A stretch of DNA of 64,000 nt. It comes from Nitrospira sp. (GTDB lineage Bacteria; Nitrospirota; Nitrospiria; Nitrospirales; Nitrospiraceae). This document shows, one piece after another, positions 25,269-34,752 of this stretch. The stretch is from assembly GCA_030123565.1 (NCBI GenBank), contig CP126122.1, positions 1,685,001 through 1,749,000 on the forward strand, written 5' to 3'. The notes below the pieces were generated by a model. It ran no database searches and was not told the DNA's origin. It saw only the letters and a program-made list of their open reading frames with translations. How positions within the stretch are numbered: the first letter of the stretch is position 1; each line of letters begins with the position of its first letter. The position numbers were made by a program, and so were the translations under genes.

Positions 25269-25296
25269 ACAAAACATGACAATTGTCATGTTTTGT
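25269..25296. promoter_or_regulatory. 28-bp perfect palindrome between crp/fnr-type gene and nirK
   Basis: The half-site is acaaaacatgacaa, followed by its exact reverse complement. It lies 28 nt after the regulator's stop and about 115 nt before the nirK start. As DNA it could be the operator for the neighbouring Crp/Fnr protein (core TGACAATTGTCA). As RNA it would form a perfect hairpin ending in tttt, so it could also terminate the regulator transcript. It stands in an AT-rich pocket unlike its surroundings. Confidence 0.7.
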
Positions 25297-25324
25297 GAAG
25301 ATTGTCGGTCTGTCGTGAAAAAAA

Positions 25325-26053
25325 TTACGTGGAAGCCAGCAATTTGAGCTTGGCGAGGTCGCGGATGATGAGGCGGGCGGCGGTCCCGGATACCAGACGA
25401 TCTTTCTTGAACCGCGCCATGATCCGAATGGCGGTTTCGGTCGTCACCCCCACCATATTCGCCATATCTTGACGGGTGAGGCGAACGGCCAATCGAATCC
25501 CGTTCGGATCCTTGACACCGGTTCGCTCGGCGAGGCCCACCAGCAAGGAGGCCAACCGTTGATCCGCGCGGTCGAGCGCGAGGATCTTGGCCTTTTCCTG
25601 TGCTTCGTTGAGCCGATTGCCCAGATAACGAATGACTTCCATCGCGGCATCGGGGTTGCGCCGCAACATGTCGAAGTAGGCCTCTTTCCGCATCCGCAGC
25701 ACGCTGACCTCGCCCATCGGCTGAGCCGTCCCGGGATGGCAGGCCCCATCGAACGTGGCGGCGTCGCAGCAAAACAAATCCCCCGGCATGAGTACCTTCA
25801 GCGTGCATTCCTTCCCGTCGAGGGAAGATTTGACGCACTTGACCGTGCCTTCTTTGACGATATGGAAGTATTCGGTGGGATCACCTTCACGAAAAATATA
25901 CTGCCCCCTCCCATAGCGGGTTTCCGTCAGGTTGCCCAGGACCTGCTGGCGATCCTTCGCGCTGAGGATGTTGAGGAGGGGAATCTGGTTCAGCCCGCCC
26001 GGAACTTCCGAGCCGGACCGTTCAGCGGAGGATTTCTTTGGCGGCTTCGACAA
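25325..26053 (-). CDS. Crp/Fnr-family transcriptional regulator
   Basis: A 242-residue protein with an N-terminal cyclic-nucleotide-binding-type sensor domain (RYGRGQYIFREGDPTEYFHIVKEGTVKCVKSS, LMPGDLFCCDAATF) and a C-terminal helix-turn-helix (LTRQDMANMVGVTTETAIRIMARFKKDRLV). No FNR-type four-cysteine cluster is visible, so the ligand is unknown. No ATG fits the start; TTG 26053 has ggag about 9 nt upstream and would overlap the end of the transketolase gene by 32 nt, so I use it. A longer start at 26164 lies deep in transketolase and is unlikely. The gene immediately precedes nirK on the same strand, with a palindrome between them, so nirK is its probable target. Confidence 0.88.
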   Translation of the reverse strand: MSKPPKKSSAERSGSEVPGGLNQIPLLNILSAKDRQQVLGNLTETRYGRGQYIFREGDPTEYFHIVKEGTVKCVKSSLDGKECTLKVLMPGDLFCCDAATFDGACHPGTAQPMGEVSVLRMRKEAYFDMLRRNPDAAMEVIRYLGNRLNEAQEKAKILALDRADQRLASLLVGLAERTGVKDPNGIRLAVRLTRQDMANMVGVTTETAIRIMARFKKDRLVSGTAARLIIRDLAKLKLLAST

Positions 26054-27893
26054 TCGAGCGTACTCCGATTCCGAAATGATCGACGAGTTCCTCCGGCTTC
26101 CCGCTGCGCGGAATCTCACGTACGGCCAACTTTCGAACCCGCACGCCTTCCCACGCCAACGCACTCAGCACGGCGTCGCCGATTCCGCCATGGGCGTAGT
26201 GATCCTCGACGGTCAAGAAGCGCCCGCCTGTCGCCTTCGCGCAATCGACCAGCGTCTGCCGATCCACCGGCACGATGCTGTACAGATCCACGACCCGCGT
26301 CGCGATCCCGGCGGCCTTCAATTGCTCATGCGCCTTCAAGGCTTCGAACAGGGTGACGCCTGCTGCGACGATCGTCAGCTGATCCGCCGCGCTCTGCCGG
26401 ACCACTTTCGATCCGCCGATGCGGAAAGTTTCGTCGGGACTATAGATCACCGGTGTCTTGGGACGACCGGCGCGCAGATACACCATCCCCTTATGGGCCG
26501 CGGCCGCTTCGACCAGTTTGTACATCGACAGCGCGTCGGACGGGTACAGCACCGTCACCCCTGGCTGGGTCGACATCATGGCCAAATCTTCCAGTCCCAT
26601 CTGCGAGGGGCCGTCCTCCCCGATGCTGACGCCGACATGCGTCCCGACCAGCTTCAGGTTCGACTGGCTGATGGCGGCCATGCGGATGAAATCGTAGGCT
26701 CGCGTGAAGAATGCGGCAAAGGTGGCGACAAAAGGAATCTTGCCGCAAGCCGCGATGCCGGCCGCGGCGCCCAGCATATTTTGTTCGGCGATAAAGTTTT
26801 CAAGGAAGCGGTCGGGGAATCGTTTGCCGAACTTGTCGCTGTAAGTGGAGTTCTTCACGTCGGCATCGAGGGCGACCACCAGCGGATTCGCTTCGCCCAG
26901 CGCCAGGAGCGCCACTCCGAAGGCTTCCCGCGTCGCTGCGGAATCGCCGAGCTTGTAAGGCGCGGGGGCCATCGTTCCCTTGGAGGTCGCCGGTGCCTTG
27001 CCTGCCGTAGGCAGGTGGATCTTCGGCTGCGCTGAATTGGGCTTCAACTGGCGCGTGAGTTCATCCAGAGCTTTCTGGGTTTCCTCGCCCTTCTTCAAGG
27101 GCTTTCCATGCCAATCCGGAAGATTTTCGATAAAGGAGATGCCGTGCCCCTTGAAGGTCTTCGCCAGCAAGACCGTCGGCCGGCCCTTCGTGCGCGCCGC
27201 TTCGTCGAAGGCCGCCAGCAGGGCGCCGACATCATGGCCGTCCACGACGATGGCGTGCCAGCCGAACCCCGCCCATCGGGCGCGATAGGCCTCCATGTCA
27301 TGTTGCAACATGGTCGGATCGCTTTGCCCCAGCCGGTTCACATCGACGATGGCGCAGAGGTTGTCTAAGGCGGCGTGGCGGGCGACTTCCGCCGCCTCCC
27401 ACACAGAGCCTTCGACGGATTCGCCGTCGCCCATCAACACGTAGGTACGGTAATCGGTCTTGTCGATGGACTTCGCGTTGAAGGCGAGACCGACGCCGGC
27501 CGGCAATCCTTGTCCCAACGACCCTGTGGCCATGTCCACGAAGGGGAGGCGGGGAGTCGGATGGCCTTCGAGGTCGGAGGAAATCGTACGAAGTTTCAGC
27601 AGTTCCGACTTCGGAAACAGACCGGCTTCCGCCCAGGCAGCATAGAGCAGGGGCGCCGCGTGGCCTTTCGATAGGACGAAACGGTCGCTGTTGGGCAACT
27701 TGGGATTCTTCGGGTCATACCGCATCACGGAAAAAAACAACACCGCGGCGATATCCGCTGCCGAGCAACAGCTTGAAGGATGGCCGCTCCCGGCCTCACT
27801 CGTCGCCTTGACGCTCTCGATACGGAGTTGAGTGGCCTTGTTGGCCAGGACGGTCAGGAGTTCAGGCGTGGCTGCAACAGTAAAGGAAGTCAT
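26022..27893 (-). CDS. tkt: Transketolase
   Basis: A 623-residue single-chain transketolase of the shorter, animal-like type. It transfers two-carbon units between sugar phosphates in the pentose phosphate/Calvin pathways. The thiamine diphosphate motif starts at GDGESVEGSVWEA and runs to IVDVNRLGQS, with SKGHAAPLLYAAWAEAG and ATGSLGQGL before it; the catalytic Glu lies in IAEQNMLG and the pyrimidine domain in GVSIGEDGPSQMGLEDLA. Residues ~275-320 are a Pro/Ala/Lys-rich linker between domains. Start ATG 27893 has aaagga upstream; the codon at 27908 lacks one. The gene is divergent from the pyr operon. Confidence 0.94.
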   Translation of the reverse strand: MTSFTVAATPELLTVLANKATQLRIESVKATSEAGSGHPSSCCSAADIAAVLFFSVMRYDPKNPKLPNSDRFVLSKGHAAPLLYAAWAEAGLFPKSELLKLRTISSDLEGHPTPRLPFVDMATGSLGQGLPAGVGLAFNAKSIDKTDYRTYVLMGDGESVEGSVWEAAEVARHAALDNLCAIVDVNRLGQSDPTMLQHDMEAYRARWAGFGWHAIVVDGHDVGALLAAFDEAARTKGRPTVLLAKTFKGHGISFIENLPDWHGKPLKKGEETQKALDELTRQLKPNSAQPKIHLPTAGKAPATSKGTMAPAPYKLGDSAATREAFGVALLALGEANPLVVALDADVKNSTYSDKFGKRFPDRFLENFIAEQNMLGAAAGIAACGKIPFVATFAAFFTRAYDFIRMAAISQSNLKLVGTHVGVSIGEDGPSQMGLEDLAMMSTQPGVTVLYPSDALSMYKLVEAAAAHKGMVYLRAGRPKTPVIYSPDETFRIGGSKVVRQSAADQLTIVAAGVTLFEALKAHEQLKAAGIATRVVDLYSIVPVDRQTLVDCAKATGGRFLTVEDHYAHGGIGDAVLSALAWEGVRVRKLAVREIPRSGKPEELVDHFGIGVRSIVEAAKEILR

Positions 27894-28040
27894 GCGCGAT
27901 CCTTTCACGATCGGAACTGATGATTCGGGATGACGGTGCTAAGGACAGAACGGCTCTCAATGGCACGAAGCTAACAAATGACATGCAGGGAGTCAATGAA
28001 GGGCTGAGCCCCATGTCCGTCCACGGCCGGCGCACGATTC

Positions 28041-28069
28041 TTGACACAGCAAGAGCGACTCGTTAAGAT
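28041..28069 (+). promoter_or_regulatory. Sigma-70 promoter of the pyr operon
   Basis: TTGACA at 28041-28046, a 17-nt spacer and TAAGAT at 28064-28069 give a near-consensus promoter. Transcription would start near 28076, a few bases before the PyrR-binding hairpin. Confidence 0.8.
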
Positions 28070-28084
28070 TCGAGAACCTTTAAT

Positions 28085-28766
<682 letters not shown>

Positions 28767-28780
28767 CCGGAGACCTGGTC

Positions 28781-29704
28781 GTGGGGCTCAAGCGAAAAGA
28801 CCTGCTCAGTTTGACCCTGTTGTCGGCGGACGACATCAACTTGATCCTGGACACGGCGGATTCCTTCAAGGAAGTGTCCGGACGCGAGATCAAGAAGGTG
28901 CCGGCCTTGCGGGGCAAGACGGTGGTGAACCTCTTCTTTGAGCCGAGCACGAGGACGCGGACCTCCTTTGAACTGGCGGCGAAGCGATTGAGCGCCGATG
29001 TGATCAACTTTTCGCCTTCTTCCAGCAGCGTGGTGAAGGGCGAAACGTTGCTCGACACGGCCCGCAATATCGAAGCCATGCAGGCGGACATCATCGTGCT
29101 GCGGCATTCCTCGGCCGGCGCGGCGGAAACCCTGGCGCGAGGCGTCAAGTCCTCCGTCATCAATGCCGGAGACGGCTGGCACGAACATCCGACGCAGGCC
29201 TTGCTGGACCTCTATACCATCCGCGGCCGCGGGATGGATTTTGCCGGGTTGCGGGTGGCCATCGTCGGGGATGTGGCCCACAGCCGCGTGGCGCGTTCCA
29301 ATATTTATGCCCTCACGAAGCTCGGAGCGGAGGTACGGGTCGTCGGACCTCCGACGATGATCCCCCTGCACATCGACCGGCTCGGCGTGAAGGTCTATTA
29401 CAACCTGGACGAAGCCCTCCGAGGCGTCCATGTGATCATGATGTTGCGGCTTCAACTCGAGCGGCAGGGCCGCGCCCTGTTTCCGACGATCCGCGAATAT
29501 GCGCAGCAATATGGATTGACGAACGAACGGGTCAAACTGGCCGAACCTGGCGCCATCGTCATGCATCCGGGCCCCATCAATCGCGGGATCGAAATCGCGC
29601 CGGACGTGGCAGACAGTCTCTCATCAGTCATTCTCGATCAGGTGGCCAACGGCGTGGCGGTACGGATGGGCATTCTCTATCTCATGTCCGGGACGGGGGC
29701 ATAG
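28781..29704 (+). CDS. pyrB: Aspartate carbamoyltransferase catalytic chain
   Basis: A 307-residue enzyme that condenses carbamoyl phosphate with aspartate, the committed step of pyrimidine synthesis. The carbamoyl phosphate motif [13 protein letters not shown], the 80s-loop [25 protein letters not shown] and [10 protein letters not shown] are intact. GTG start, 14 nt after pyrR. Length is normal and no regulatory chain gene (pyrI) is present, as in PyrR-controlled operons. Confidence 0.96.
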   Translation: MGLKRKDLLSLTLLSADDINLILDTADSFKEVSGREIKKVPALRGKTVVNLFFEPSTRTRTSFELAAKRLSADVINFSPSSSSVVKGETLLDTARNIEAMQADIIVLRHSSAGAAETLARGVKSSVINAGDGWHEHPTQALLDLYTIRGRGMDFAGLRVAIVGDVAHSRVARSNIYALTKLGAEVRVVGPPTMIPLHIDRLGVKVYYNLDEALRGVHVIMMLRLQLERQGRALFPTIREYAQQYGLTNERVKLAEPGAIVMHPGPINRGIEIAPDVADSLSSVILDQVANGVAVRMGILYLMSGTGA

Positions 29705-29734
29705 GAAAGTGAAAAGTAAAAATTGGGGGCACGC

Positions 29735-31027
29735 GTGGCGATTCTGATTCAGGGCGGGCTTGTGATCGATCCCGGACGCTTCAACGGTGTGGCGGATGTC
29801 TTGATCGAGGACGGAAAGATTTCGGCGGTAGCGCCGGCGCTGAAAGCACCGGCCGGCACAACGGTGCTTCAAGCGGCCGGCCGGCTGGTCTTGCCAGGCT
29901 TCGTCGATCTCCACGTGCATTTTCGCGAGCCGGGGTTCGAATACAAGGAAACGATCGAGTCGGGGACAGCAGCCGCCGTCGCAGGCGGGTTCACCTCCGT
30001 CTGCGCCATGCCCAATACCAATCCCGTGAACGACAATCAGTCGATCACCGAATTCATGCTGGACCGCGCGAAAGCCGCCGGCAAGGCCCATCTCTACCCG
30101 ATCGGCGCCATCACCAAGGGGTCGGAAGGGAAGGAGCTGGCGGAAATCGGAGACCTGCGCCGCGCCGGTTGCGTCGCGATCTCCGATGACGGGCGCCCGG
30201 TCATGAACAGTCTCGTCATGCGGCGCGCGATGGAATATGCTCGGGCCTTCGATGTGCCGGTCGTCGACCATTGTGAGGACTTGCACCTGTCCGAAGGCGG
30301 CTGCATGAACGAAGGGTTGGTCTCGACGGAACTCGGGTTGCCCGGCATTCCCTCCGCAGCGGAGGATGTGATGGTGGCGCGCAATGTCTCCCTGGCGGAA
30401 CTCACCGGAGCCAGGCTGCATCTCGCCCACATCAGTACCGCCGGTTCGGTGCGCATGGTACGGGAGGCGAAGTCGCGCGGTCTCAAGGTCACGGCCGAGG
30501 CCTGCCCCCATCACTTTACCCTCACGGAGGAACTCACACGCGGCTACAACACCCATGCGAAAATGAACCCTCCGCTGAGGACTTGGCAGGATGTGCAGGC
30601 GATCAAGGAAGGGCTCCGTGACGGGACCATCGACGTCATTGCGACGGACCATGCCCCGCATGCCTCACAGGAAAAGCAGCAGGAATTTACCGAGGCGCCG
30701 TTCGGCATCGTCGGCTTGGAGACGGCCTTGTCGCTGACGCTGGCCTTGGTCGAGGAGGGCGTGCTCACCATCGAGTCGGCGGTGGAGAAACTGGCGACGG
30801 CACCGGCGAAGGCCTTCAACCTCAATGCCGGGACCTTGGCGGTCGGCGCTCCGGCCGACGTGACCATCGTCGATCCACAAGCGCAATGGGACGTCGATCC
30901 CTCACGGTTTCGCTCCAAGAGTCGCAATACGCCGTTCGCCGGTTGGAAGGTGAAGGGACGCGTGACGACCACCATCGTCTCCGGCCGGGTGGTGTTCGAG
31001 CTCGAACGGCTCGATCAGCTGGGCTGA
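29735..31027 (+). CDS. pyrC: Dihydroorotase (class I, PyrC)
   Basis: A 430-residue amidohydrolase converting carbamoyl aspartate to dihydroorotate. Metal-site motifs are HVHFREPGFEYKE (His-x-His), VVDHCED, LHLAHIS and ATDHAPH; MPNTNPVNDN is also conserved. Zn site residues look intact, so it is a catalytically competent class I enzyme, not the inactive PyrC' partner found in some operons. The GTG at 29735 is chosen because gggg lies about 7 nt upstream; TTG 29723 is an alternative. Third gene of the pyr operon. Confidence 0.95.
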   Translation: MAILIQGGLVIDPGRFNGVADVLIEDGKISAVAPALKAPAGTTVLQAAGRLVLPGFVDLHVHFREPGFEYKETIESGTAAAVAGGFTSVCAMPNTNPVNDNQSITEFMLDRAKAAGKAHLYPIGAITKGSEGKELAEIGDLRRAGCVAISDDGRPVMNSLVMRRAMEYARAFDVPVVDHCEDLHLSEGGCMNEGLVSTELGLPGIPSAAEDVMVARNVSLAELTGARLHLAHISTAGSVRMVREAKSRGLKVTAEACPHHFTLTEELTRGYNTHAKMNPPLRTWQDVQAIKEGLRDGTIDVIATDHAPHASQEKQQEFTEAPFGIVGLETALSLTLALVEEGVLTIESAVEKLATAPAKAFNLNAGTLAVGAPADVTIVDPQAQWDVDPSRFRSKSRNTPFAGWKVKGRVTTTIVSGRVVFELERLDQLG

Positions 31028-31043
31028 AAGCGGAGACGGCGCG

Positions 31044-31553
31044 GTGCGATACGGATTGATCGCCTGTATCACCTGCGAGTTGCTCGCCCTCGCAGTCTGG
31101 ATCGGTGGCCTCCTGGTGCTGGTTGCAGCAGTGATTCCCGCGGTGTTCAACACGTTCGGAGGTCAGGATTCCGGGGGCTTCTTTCTGACGCGCGCCTTCG
31201 AAGGGTATAATCGATTGGTTCTCGGTGCCGCGGCTGTCTTGACCATCGGAGTCCTGTGGCGGGCCTGGCTGGCTCAGCAAGGAATGGCGGACGGGGAGGT
31301 TTCCCGAACCGAATGGCTCCTGCTGGGCGCCATGCTGCTCGCGGCCGGAGTCGTCACGTTTGTGCTGCATCCTCAAGCTGCGGCGCTGCAAGCGCAGGCC
31401 TTCGCCACAAAAGGGGAGGAGGCCAGAAAGGCAGCCTTCGAGGTATTCTTCCGGATGCACAAACCGGTGCGGGTTCTCTATATCGTGAACGTGGGGCTGG
31501 GGATCGCGCTGCTGGCCGTCCGGGTGCGATCCTGGATTCACGTGAAGGAGTGA
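31044..31553 (+). CDS. DUF4149-type membrane protein
   Basis: A 169-residue inner-membrane protein with four predicted helices (about 4-32, 57-77, 90-110 and 143-162). The first helix pair and the FNTFGGQ / [13 protein letters not shown] stretches suggest the DUF4149/TMEM205-like family, whose function is unknown. It uses GTG at 31044, 16 nt after pyrC, and is followed 3 nt later by carA, so it is embedded in the pyrimidine operon; a role there is not known. Confidence 0.65.
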   Translation: MRYGLIACITCELLALAVWIGGLLVLVAAVIPAVFNTFGGQDSGGFFLTRAFEGYNRLVLGAAAVLTIGVLWRAWLAQQGMADGEVSRTEWLLLGAMLLAAGVVTFVLHPQAAALQAQAFATKGEEARKAAFEVFFRMHKPVRVLYIVNVGLGIALLAVRVRSWIHVKE

Positions 31554-31555
31554 CG

Positions 31556-32740
31556 GTGAAAAAAGCGATTCTTGCGCTCGCCGATGGAACCTGGTTCGAA
31601 GGGCGGGCGTTGGGGGCGGAAGGTGAAACGGTCGGCGAGGTCGTGTTCAACACGGCCATGACCGGCTATCAGGAAGTGCTGACTGATCCCTCCTACCGTG
31701 GGCAGATCGTAACCATGACCTGCCCGCATATCGGGAACTACGGAGTGACGCCGGAAGACATCGAATCGCATCGTATCTGGGCTGAGGGTTTCGTCATCAA
31801 GGAGTCCAGCCGGCTGGCGAGCAATTGGCGCAGCAGGGCGACGCTCCAGGAATATTTGCAGGCGGCGAACATCGTCGCCATCGAGGGCATCGATACCAGG
31901 GCCCTCACCAGACACCTGCGGGAGAAAGGCGCGCAACAGGGCGTAATTTCCCACCTCGACCTCGACCATCACCGGGTGGCGGAGAAGGCCCGGCAGGCCC
32001 CGACCATCATAGGACGCGATTTGGCGGCAACCGTCACCTGTGAGCGCCGCTATCCCTGGACGAGCGGCACGGGCGACTGGGCCCCGAAACTGCGGATGCC
32101 CCACTCCGGCAGCACGCAGGCACCGAAGCCCCTCTGGCGGGTGGTGGCCTATGATTTCGGAGTCAAACAGAATATTCTGCGCCGCCTCGTAGACGTCGGC
32201 TGCGAGGTCACGGTGGTCCCGGCATCAACTTCGGCCAAGGAGGTATTGGCCCTCAATCCCCACGGCTTGTTCCTCTCGAACGGTCCCGGCGACCCGGAAG
32301 GCGTGCCCTATGCCATGGCAGCCCTGCGCGAGTTGATCGGACGGTTGCCGATTTTCGGCATTTGCCTGGGCCACCAACTGCTCGGTCTGGCGCTCGGCTT
32401 CTCCACCTACAAACTCACGTTCGGCCACCATGGCGCGAACCATCCGGTCATCGATCTGCGGACGAGAAAAGTCGAGATCACGTCCCAGAACCACAATTTC
32501 GCCGTGCGCTTCCCGACCGATCGGCCGCCACAGGGCCTGGAGCTGCCGATCGTGGAGACCCCCTTCGGTCGTGTGCAGATGAGTCATGCCAGCCTGAACG
32601 ACGGGTCCGTCGAGGGCATGGTCTGCCTGGACCGCCCGGTCTTTTCGGTCCAGTATCATCCGGAGGCCTCGCCGGGTCCCCACGATTCAGCCTACCTCTT
32701 TGAGGAATTTACCTCGTTGATGGAGAAACAACATGCCTAG
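31556..32740 (+). CDS. carA: Carbamoyl phosphate synthase small (glutaminase) subunit
   Basis: A 394-residue protein. The N-terminal CPSase small-chain domain ([34 protein letters not shown]..) is followed by a class I glutamine amidotransferase domain with nucleophile Cys in [14 protein letters not shown] and the His-Glu pair in [14 protein letters not shown]. It supplies ammonia to CarB for carbamoyl phosphate. Starts at GTG 31556, just after the DUF4149 stop. carB is 2 kb downstream, separated by two protease genes, which is an unusual split. Confidence 0.95.
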   Translation: MKKAILALADGTWFEGRALGAEGETVGEVVFNTAMTGYQEVLTDPSYRGQIVTMTCPHIGNYGVTPEDIESHRIWAEGFVIKESSRLASNWRSRATLQEYLQAANIVAIEGIDTRALTRHLREKGAQQGVISHLDLDHHRVAEKARQAPTIIGRDLAATVTCERRYPWTSGTGDWAPKLRMPHSGSTQAPKPLWRVVAYDFGVKQNILRRLVDVGCEVTVVPASTSAKEVLALNPHGLFLSNGPGDPEGVPYAMAALRELIGRLPIFGICLGHQLLGLALGFSTYKLTFGHHGANHPVIDLRTRKVEITSQNHNFAVRFPTDRPPQGLELPIVETPFGRVQMSHASLNDGSVEGMVCLDRPVFSVQYHPEASPGPHDSAYLFEEFTSLMEKQHA

Positions 32741-33701
32741 TCCTTGGCAACTCTTTACAGGTCTCACCGTGCTGGTGATCGCCCTGATGCAGGCCGCTTG
32801 TGTGACGATCAACCTGCCTCCCGGACCGGGAACCCTCGAAGAACATAAGGTCAGCGGCAGCGGCAAGGACAAGGTCTTGCTGATGGATATCTCAGGGGTC
32901 ATCAGTTCGGAGAACAAGGACGGGTTTTATTCGTCGCCCGGCATGCTCGCCACCGTCAAGGAAGAATTGGAGCGGGCCGCGAAGGACGAGCGGGTCAAGG
33001 CCATCGTCCTGCGGATCAACAGTCCGGGCGGCACGGTCACGGCATCCGACATCATTTATCACGAGCTCAAGAACTTCAAAACCACCCGCAAGATTCCCGT
33101 GGTGGCATCGATCATGGATGTGGGCGCCTCCGGCGGCTACTATATCGCCTCGGCGGCCGATGCGGTGCTGGCCCATCCGTCATCCGTCACGGGAAGCATC
33201 GGGGTCATCATGCTGACCGTCAATGCTCGAGGACTCTTGGAAAAGGTCGGCGTCGAGACGAATGCCGTGACCTCCGGACCGCGCAAGGATATGGGGTCGC
33301 CGTTCCGGGCGATGTTGCCTGAGGAGCGCGCTATTTTCCAAGGTGTCATCGACGGGTTTTATCAGCGGTTTCTCCAGGTCGTCCAGGAGGGACGCCCCGG
33401 CCTGTCCGGCGACCTCATCAAGAAGCTGGCAGACGGGCGCATCTATTCCGGCGACCAGGCCAAAGCGTCAGGCCTGGTCGATGACATCGGATATCTCGAC
33501 GATGCCGTCGAGTTGGCCAAGAAGAAAGCCGGACTGACGGAGGCGCGGGTGGTGACCTATCGACGGCCCGGTGAATATCAAAATAACATCTATTCGCGGC
33601 TCATCGGACCGGGACCGTCCTTCGCCAACCTGGCGAATTTCGATCTACTGTCGATGGTACGGGGAGGGTCGCCCCAGTTTATGTATCTTTGGATGCCCTG
33701 A
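32733..33701 (+). CDS. sppA: Signal peptide peptidase SppA, lipoprotein form
   Basis: A 322-residue S49 peptidase. The N-terminus has a hydrophobic stretch ending in a lipobox-like MQAAC (C23), so it is probably anchored by lipid. Catalytic Ser133 lies in [16 protein letters not shown] and the general-base Lys185 in [18 protein letters not shown] and TGSIGVIM are also conserved. It cleaves remnant signal peptides in the membrane. The start overlaps the carA stop by 8 nt, so expression follows carA. Confidence 0.92.
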   Translation: MPSPWQLFTGLTVLVIALMQAACVTINLPPGPGTLEEHKVSGSGKDKVLLMDISGVISSENKDGFYSSPGMLATVKEELERAAKDERVKAIVLRINSPGGTVTASDIIYHELKNFKTTRKIPVVASIMDVGASGGYYIASAADAVLAHPSSVTGSIGVIMLTVNARGLLEKVGVETNAVTSGPRKDMGSPFRAMLPEERAIFQGVIDGFYQRFLQVVQEGRPGLSGDLIKKLADGRIYSGDQAKASGLVDDIGYLDDAVELAKKKAGLTEARVVTYRRPGEYQNNIYSRLIGPGPSFANLANFDLLSMVRGGSPQFMYLWMP

Positions 33702-33751
33702 ACCGGTGAGTTGCAACGGATGCGCCGTACTGATTGAATGGAGTGGACGTG

Positions 33752-34732
33752 ATGCATCCCTCATCAAATCATTCAATCGAGACCCTGCTGAGCACAAGGG
33801 TTGGACGACGTGCGGTCCTGGCATGGGGCGGGCGCGCGGCCTATGTGCTCGCCACCACGCTGGGGCTCGGAGCAACGGCGGGTTTGCTGCAATCGATCGC
33901 CGGCTGCCAGCGGGCACCAGGGACCGCCCGGGACCAATTCATTTACTTCTCGGAAGAGAAAGAAATGGCCATGGGCCTTTCGGCTTTTCGAGAAGTGCTG
34001 CGGCAGGCCCCGTTGAGCGACAATGCGGAACTGACTCAAATGGTGCACCGGGTGGGGGAGCGCATCGCCAAGGCGGCAAACAAACCGGAGTATCAATGGG
34101 AGTTCGCCGTGATTCAGGACGATCGCACCGTCAATGCCTTTGCCCTTCCCGGAGGCAAGGTGGCGGTGTTCACCGGTATTTTGAAAGTGACGAAGAATGA
34201 AGATGGACTGGCGACGGTGATGGGGCATGAGGTCGCCCATGCCCTGCAGCGGCACGGAGCGGAACGGATGAGCCGCGGCATTCTCGAACAGATCGGACAG
34301 CTTGCGGCCTTGGGAGCCGGCGCAGCCAGCGGGCGTCCGGATGCGGCCATGGCGGCCATGACGGCCTACGGCGTCGGTGTGTCGCTGCCTTTCGACCGCA
34401 AACAGGAATCGGAAGCGGACTATATCGGTCTGCGTCTGATGGCGCAGGCGGGCTACGACCCGCGCGAAGCGGTCGCGTTTTGGGAACGGATGAGCGGCTG
34501 TCCCAGGGCCATGATCAACAAGCTCTGCTTCCGTTCGCAACAGGCGATCCCGGAATTTCTCTCGACGCATCCCTCGGACGTCACCCGGATCAATCAAATC
34601 GAAGCCTGGATTCCGGAGGCGTTGAAACACTATCACCCGCCGGGCAAGCCCCCGGCGATCCCGTCCGGTCCGATTCAACCCTACCGGCCTCCGGTGGGCC
34701 CCATGCCCGAGGCGCCCCTGCCGACCGGCTAA
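33752..34732 (+). CDS. M48-family zinc metallopeptidase (BepA/LoiP-like), lipoprotein
   Basis: A 326-residue secreted protein. Residues 1-50 contain a twin-arginine-like [12 protein letters not shown], a hydrophobic stretch and a possible lipobox (SIAGC). The zinc site HEVAH (in [18 protein letters not shown]) and the third ligand Glu in [21 protein letters not shown] are intact. M48 proteases of this kind act in periplasmic quality control of outer-membrane proteins. ATG 33752 has ggag 8 nt upstream; the codon at 33734 is a weaker alternative. Lies between sppA and carB. Confidence 0.88.
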   Translation: MHPSSNHSIETLLSTRVGRRAVLAWGGRAAYVLATTLGLGATAGLLQSIAGCQRAPGTARDQFIYFSEEKEMAMGLSAFREVLRQAPLSDNAELTQMVHRVGERIAKAANKPEYQWEFAVIQDDRTVNAFALPGGKVAVFTGILKVTKNEDGLATVMGHEVAHALQRHGAERMSRGILEQIGQLAALGAGAASGRPDAAMAAMTAYGVGVSLPFDRKQESEADYIGLRLMAQAGYDPREAVAFWERMSGCPRAMINKLCFRSQQAIPEFLSTHPSDVTRINQIEAWIPEALKHYHPPGKPPAIPSGPIQPYRPPVGPMPEAPLPTG

Positions 34733-34752
34733 CTTCTTTTTCGAGGTCAATC

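Noticed and set aside
26054-26164. Longer N-terminus for the Crp/Fnr regulator from ATG 26164
   Set aside because: It would lie within transketolase coding sequence and lacks similarity to the family; TTG 26053 with ggag upstream is better, though not proven.
34480-34752. Upstream extension of carB by 91 codons into the M48 protease gene
   Set aside because: The extension is in the shadow of the protease gene; GTG 34753 has a ribosome site and begins the conserved CarB sequence.
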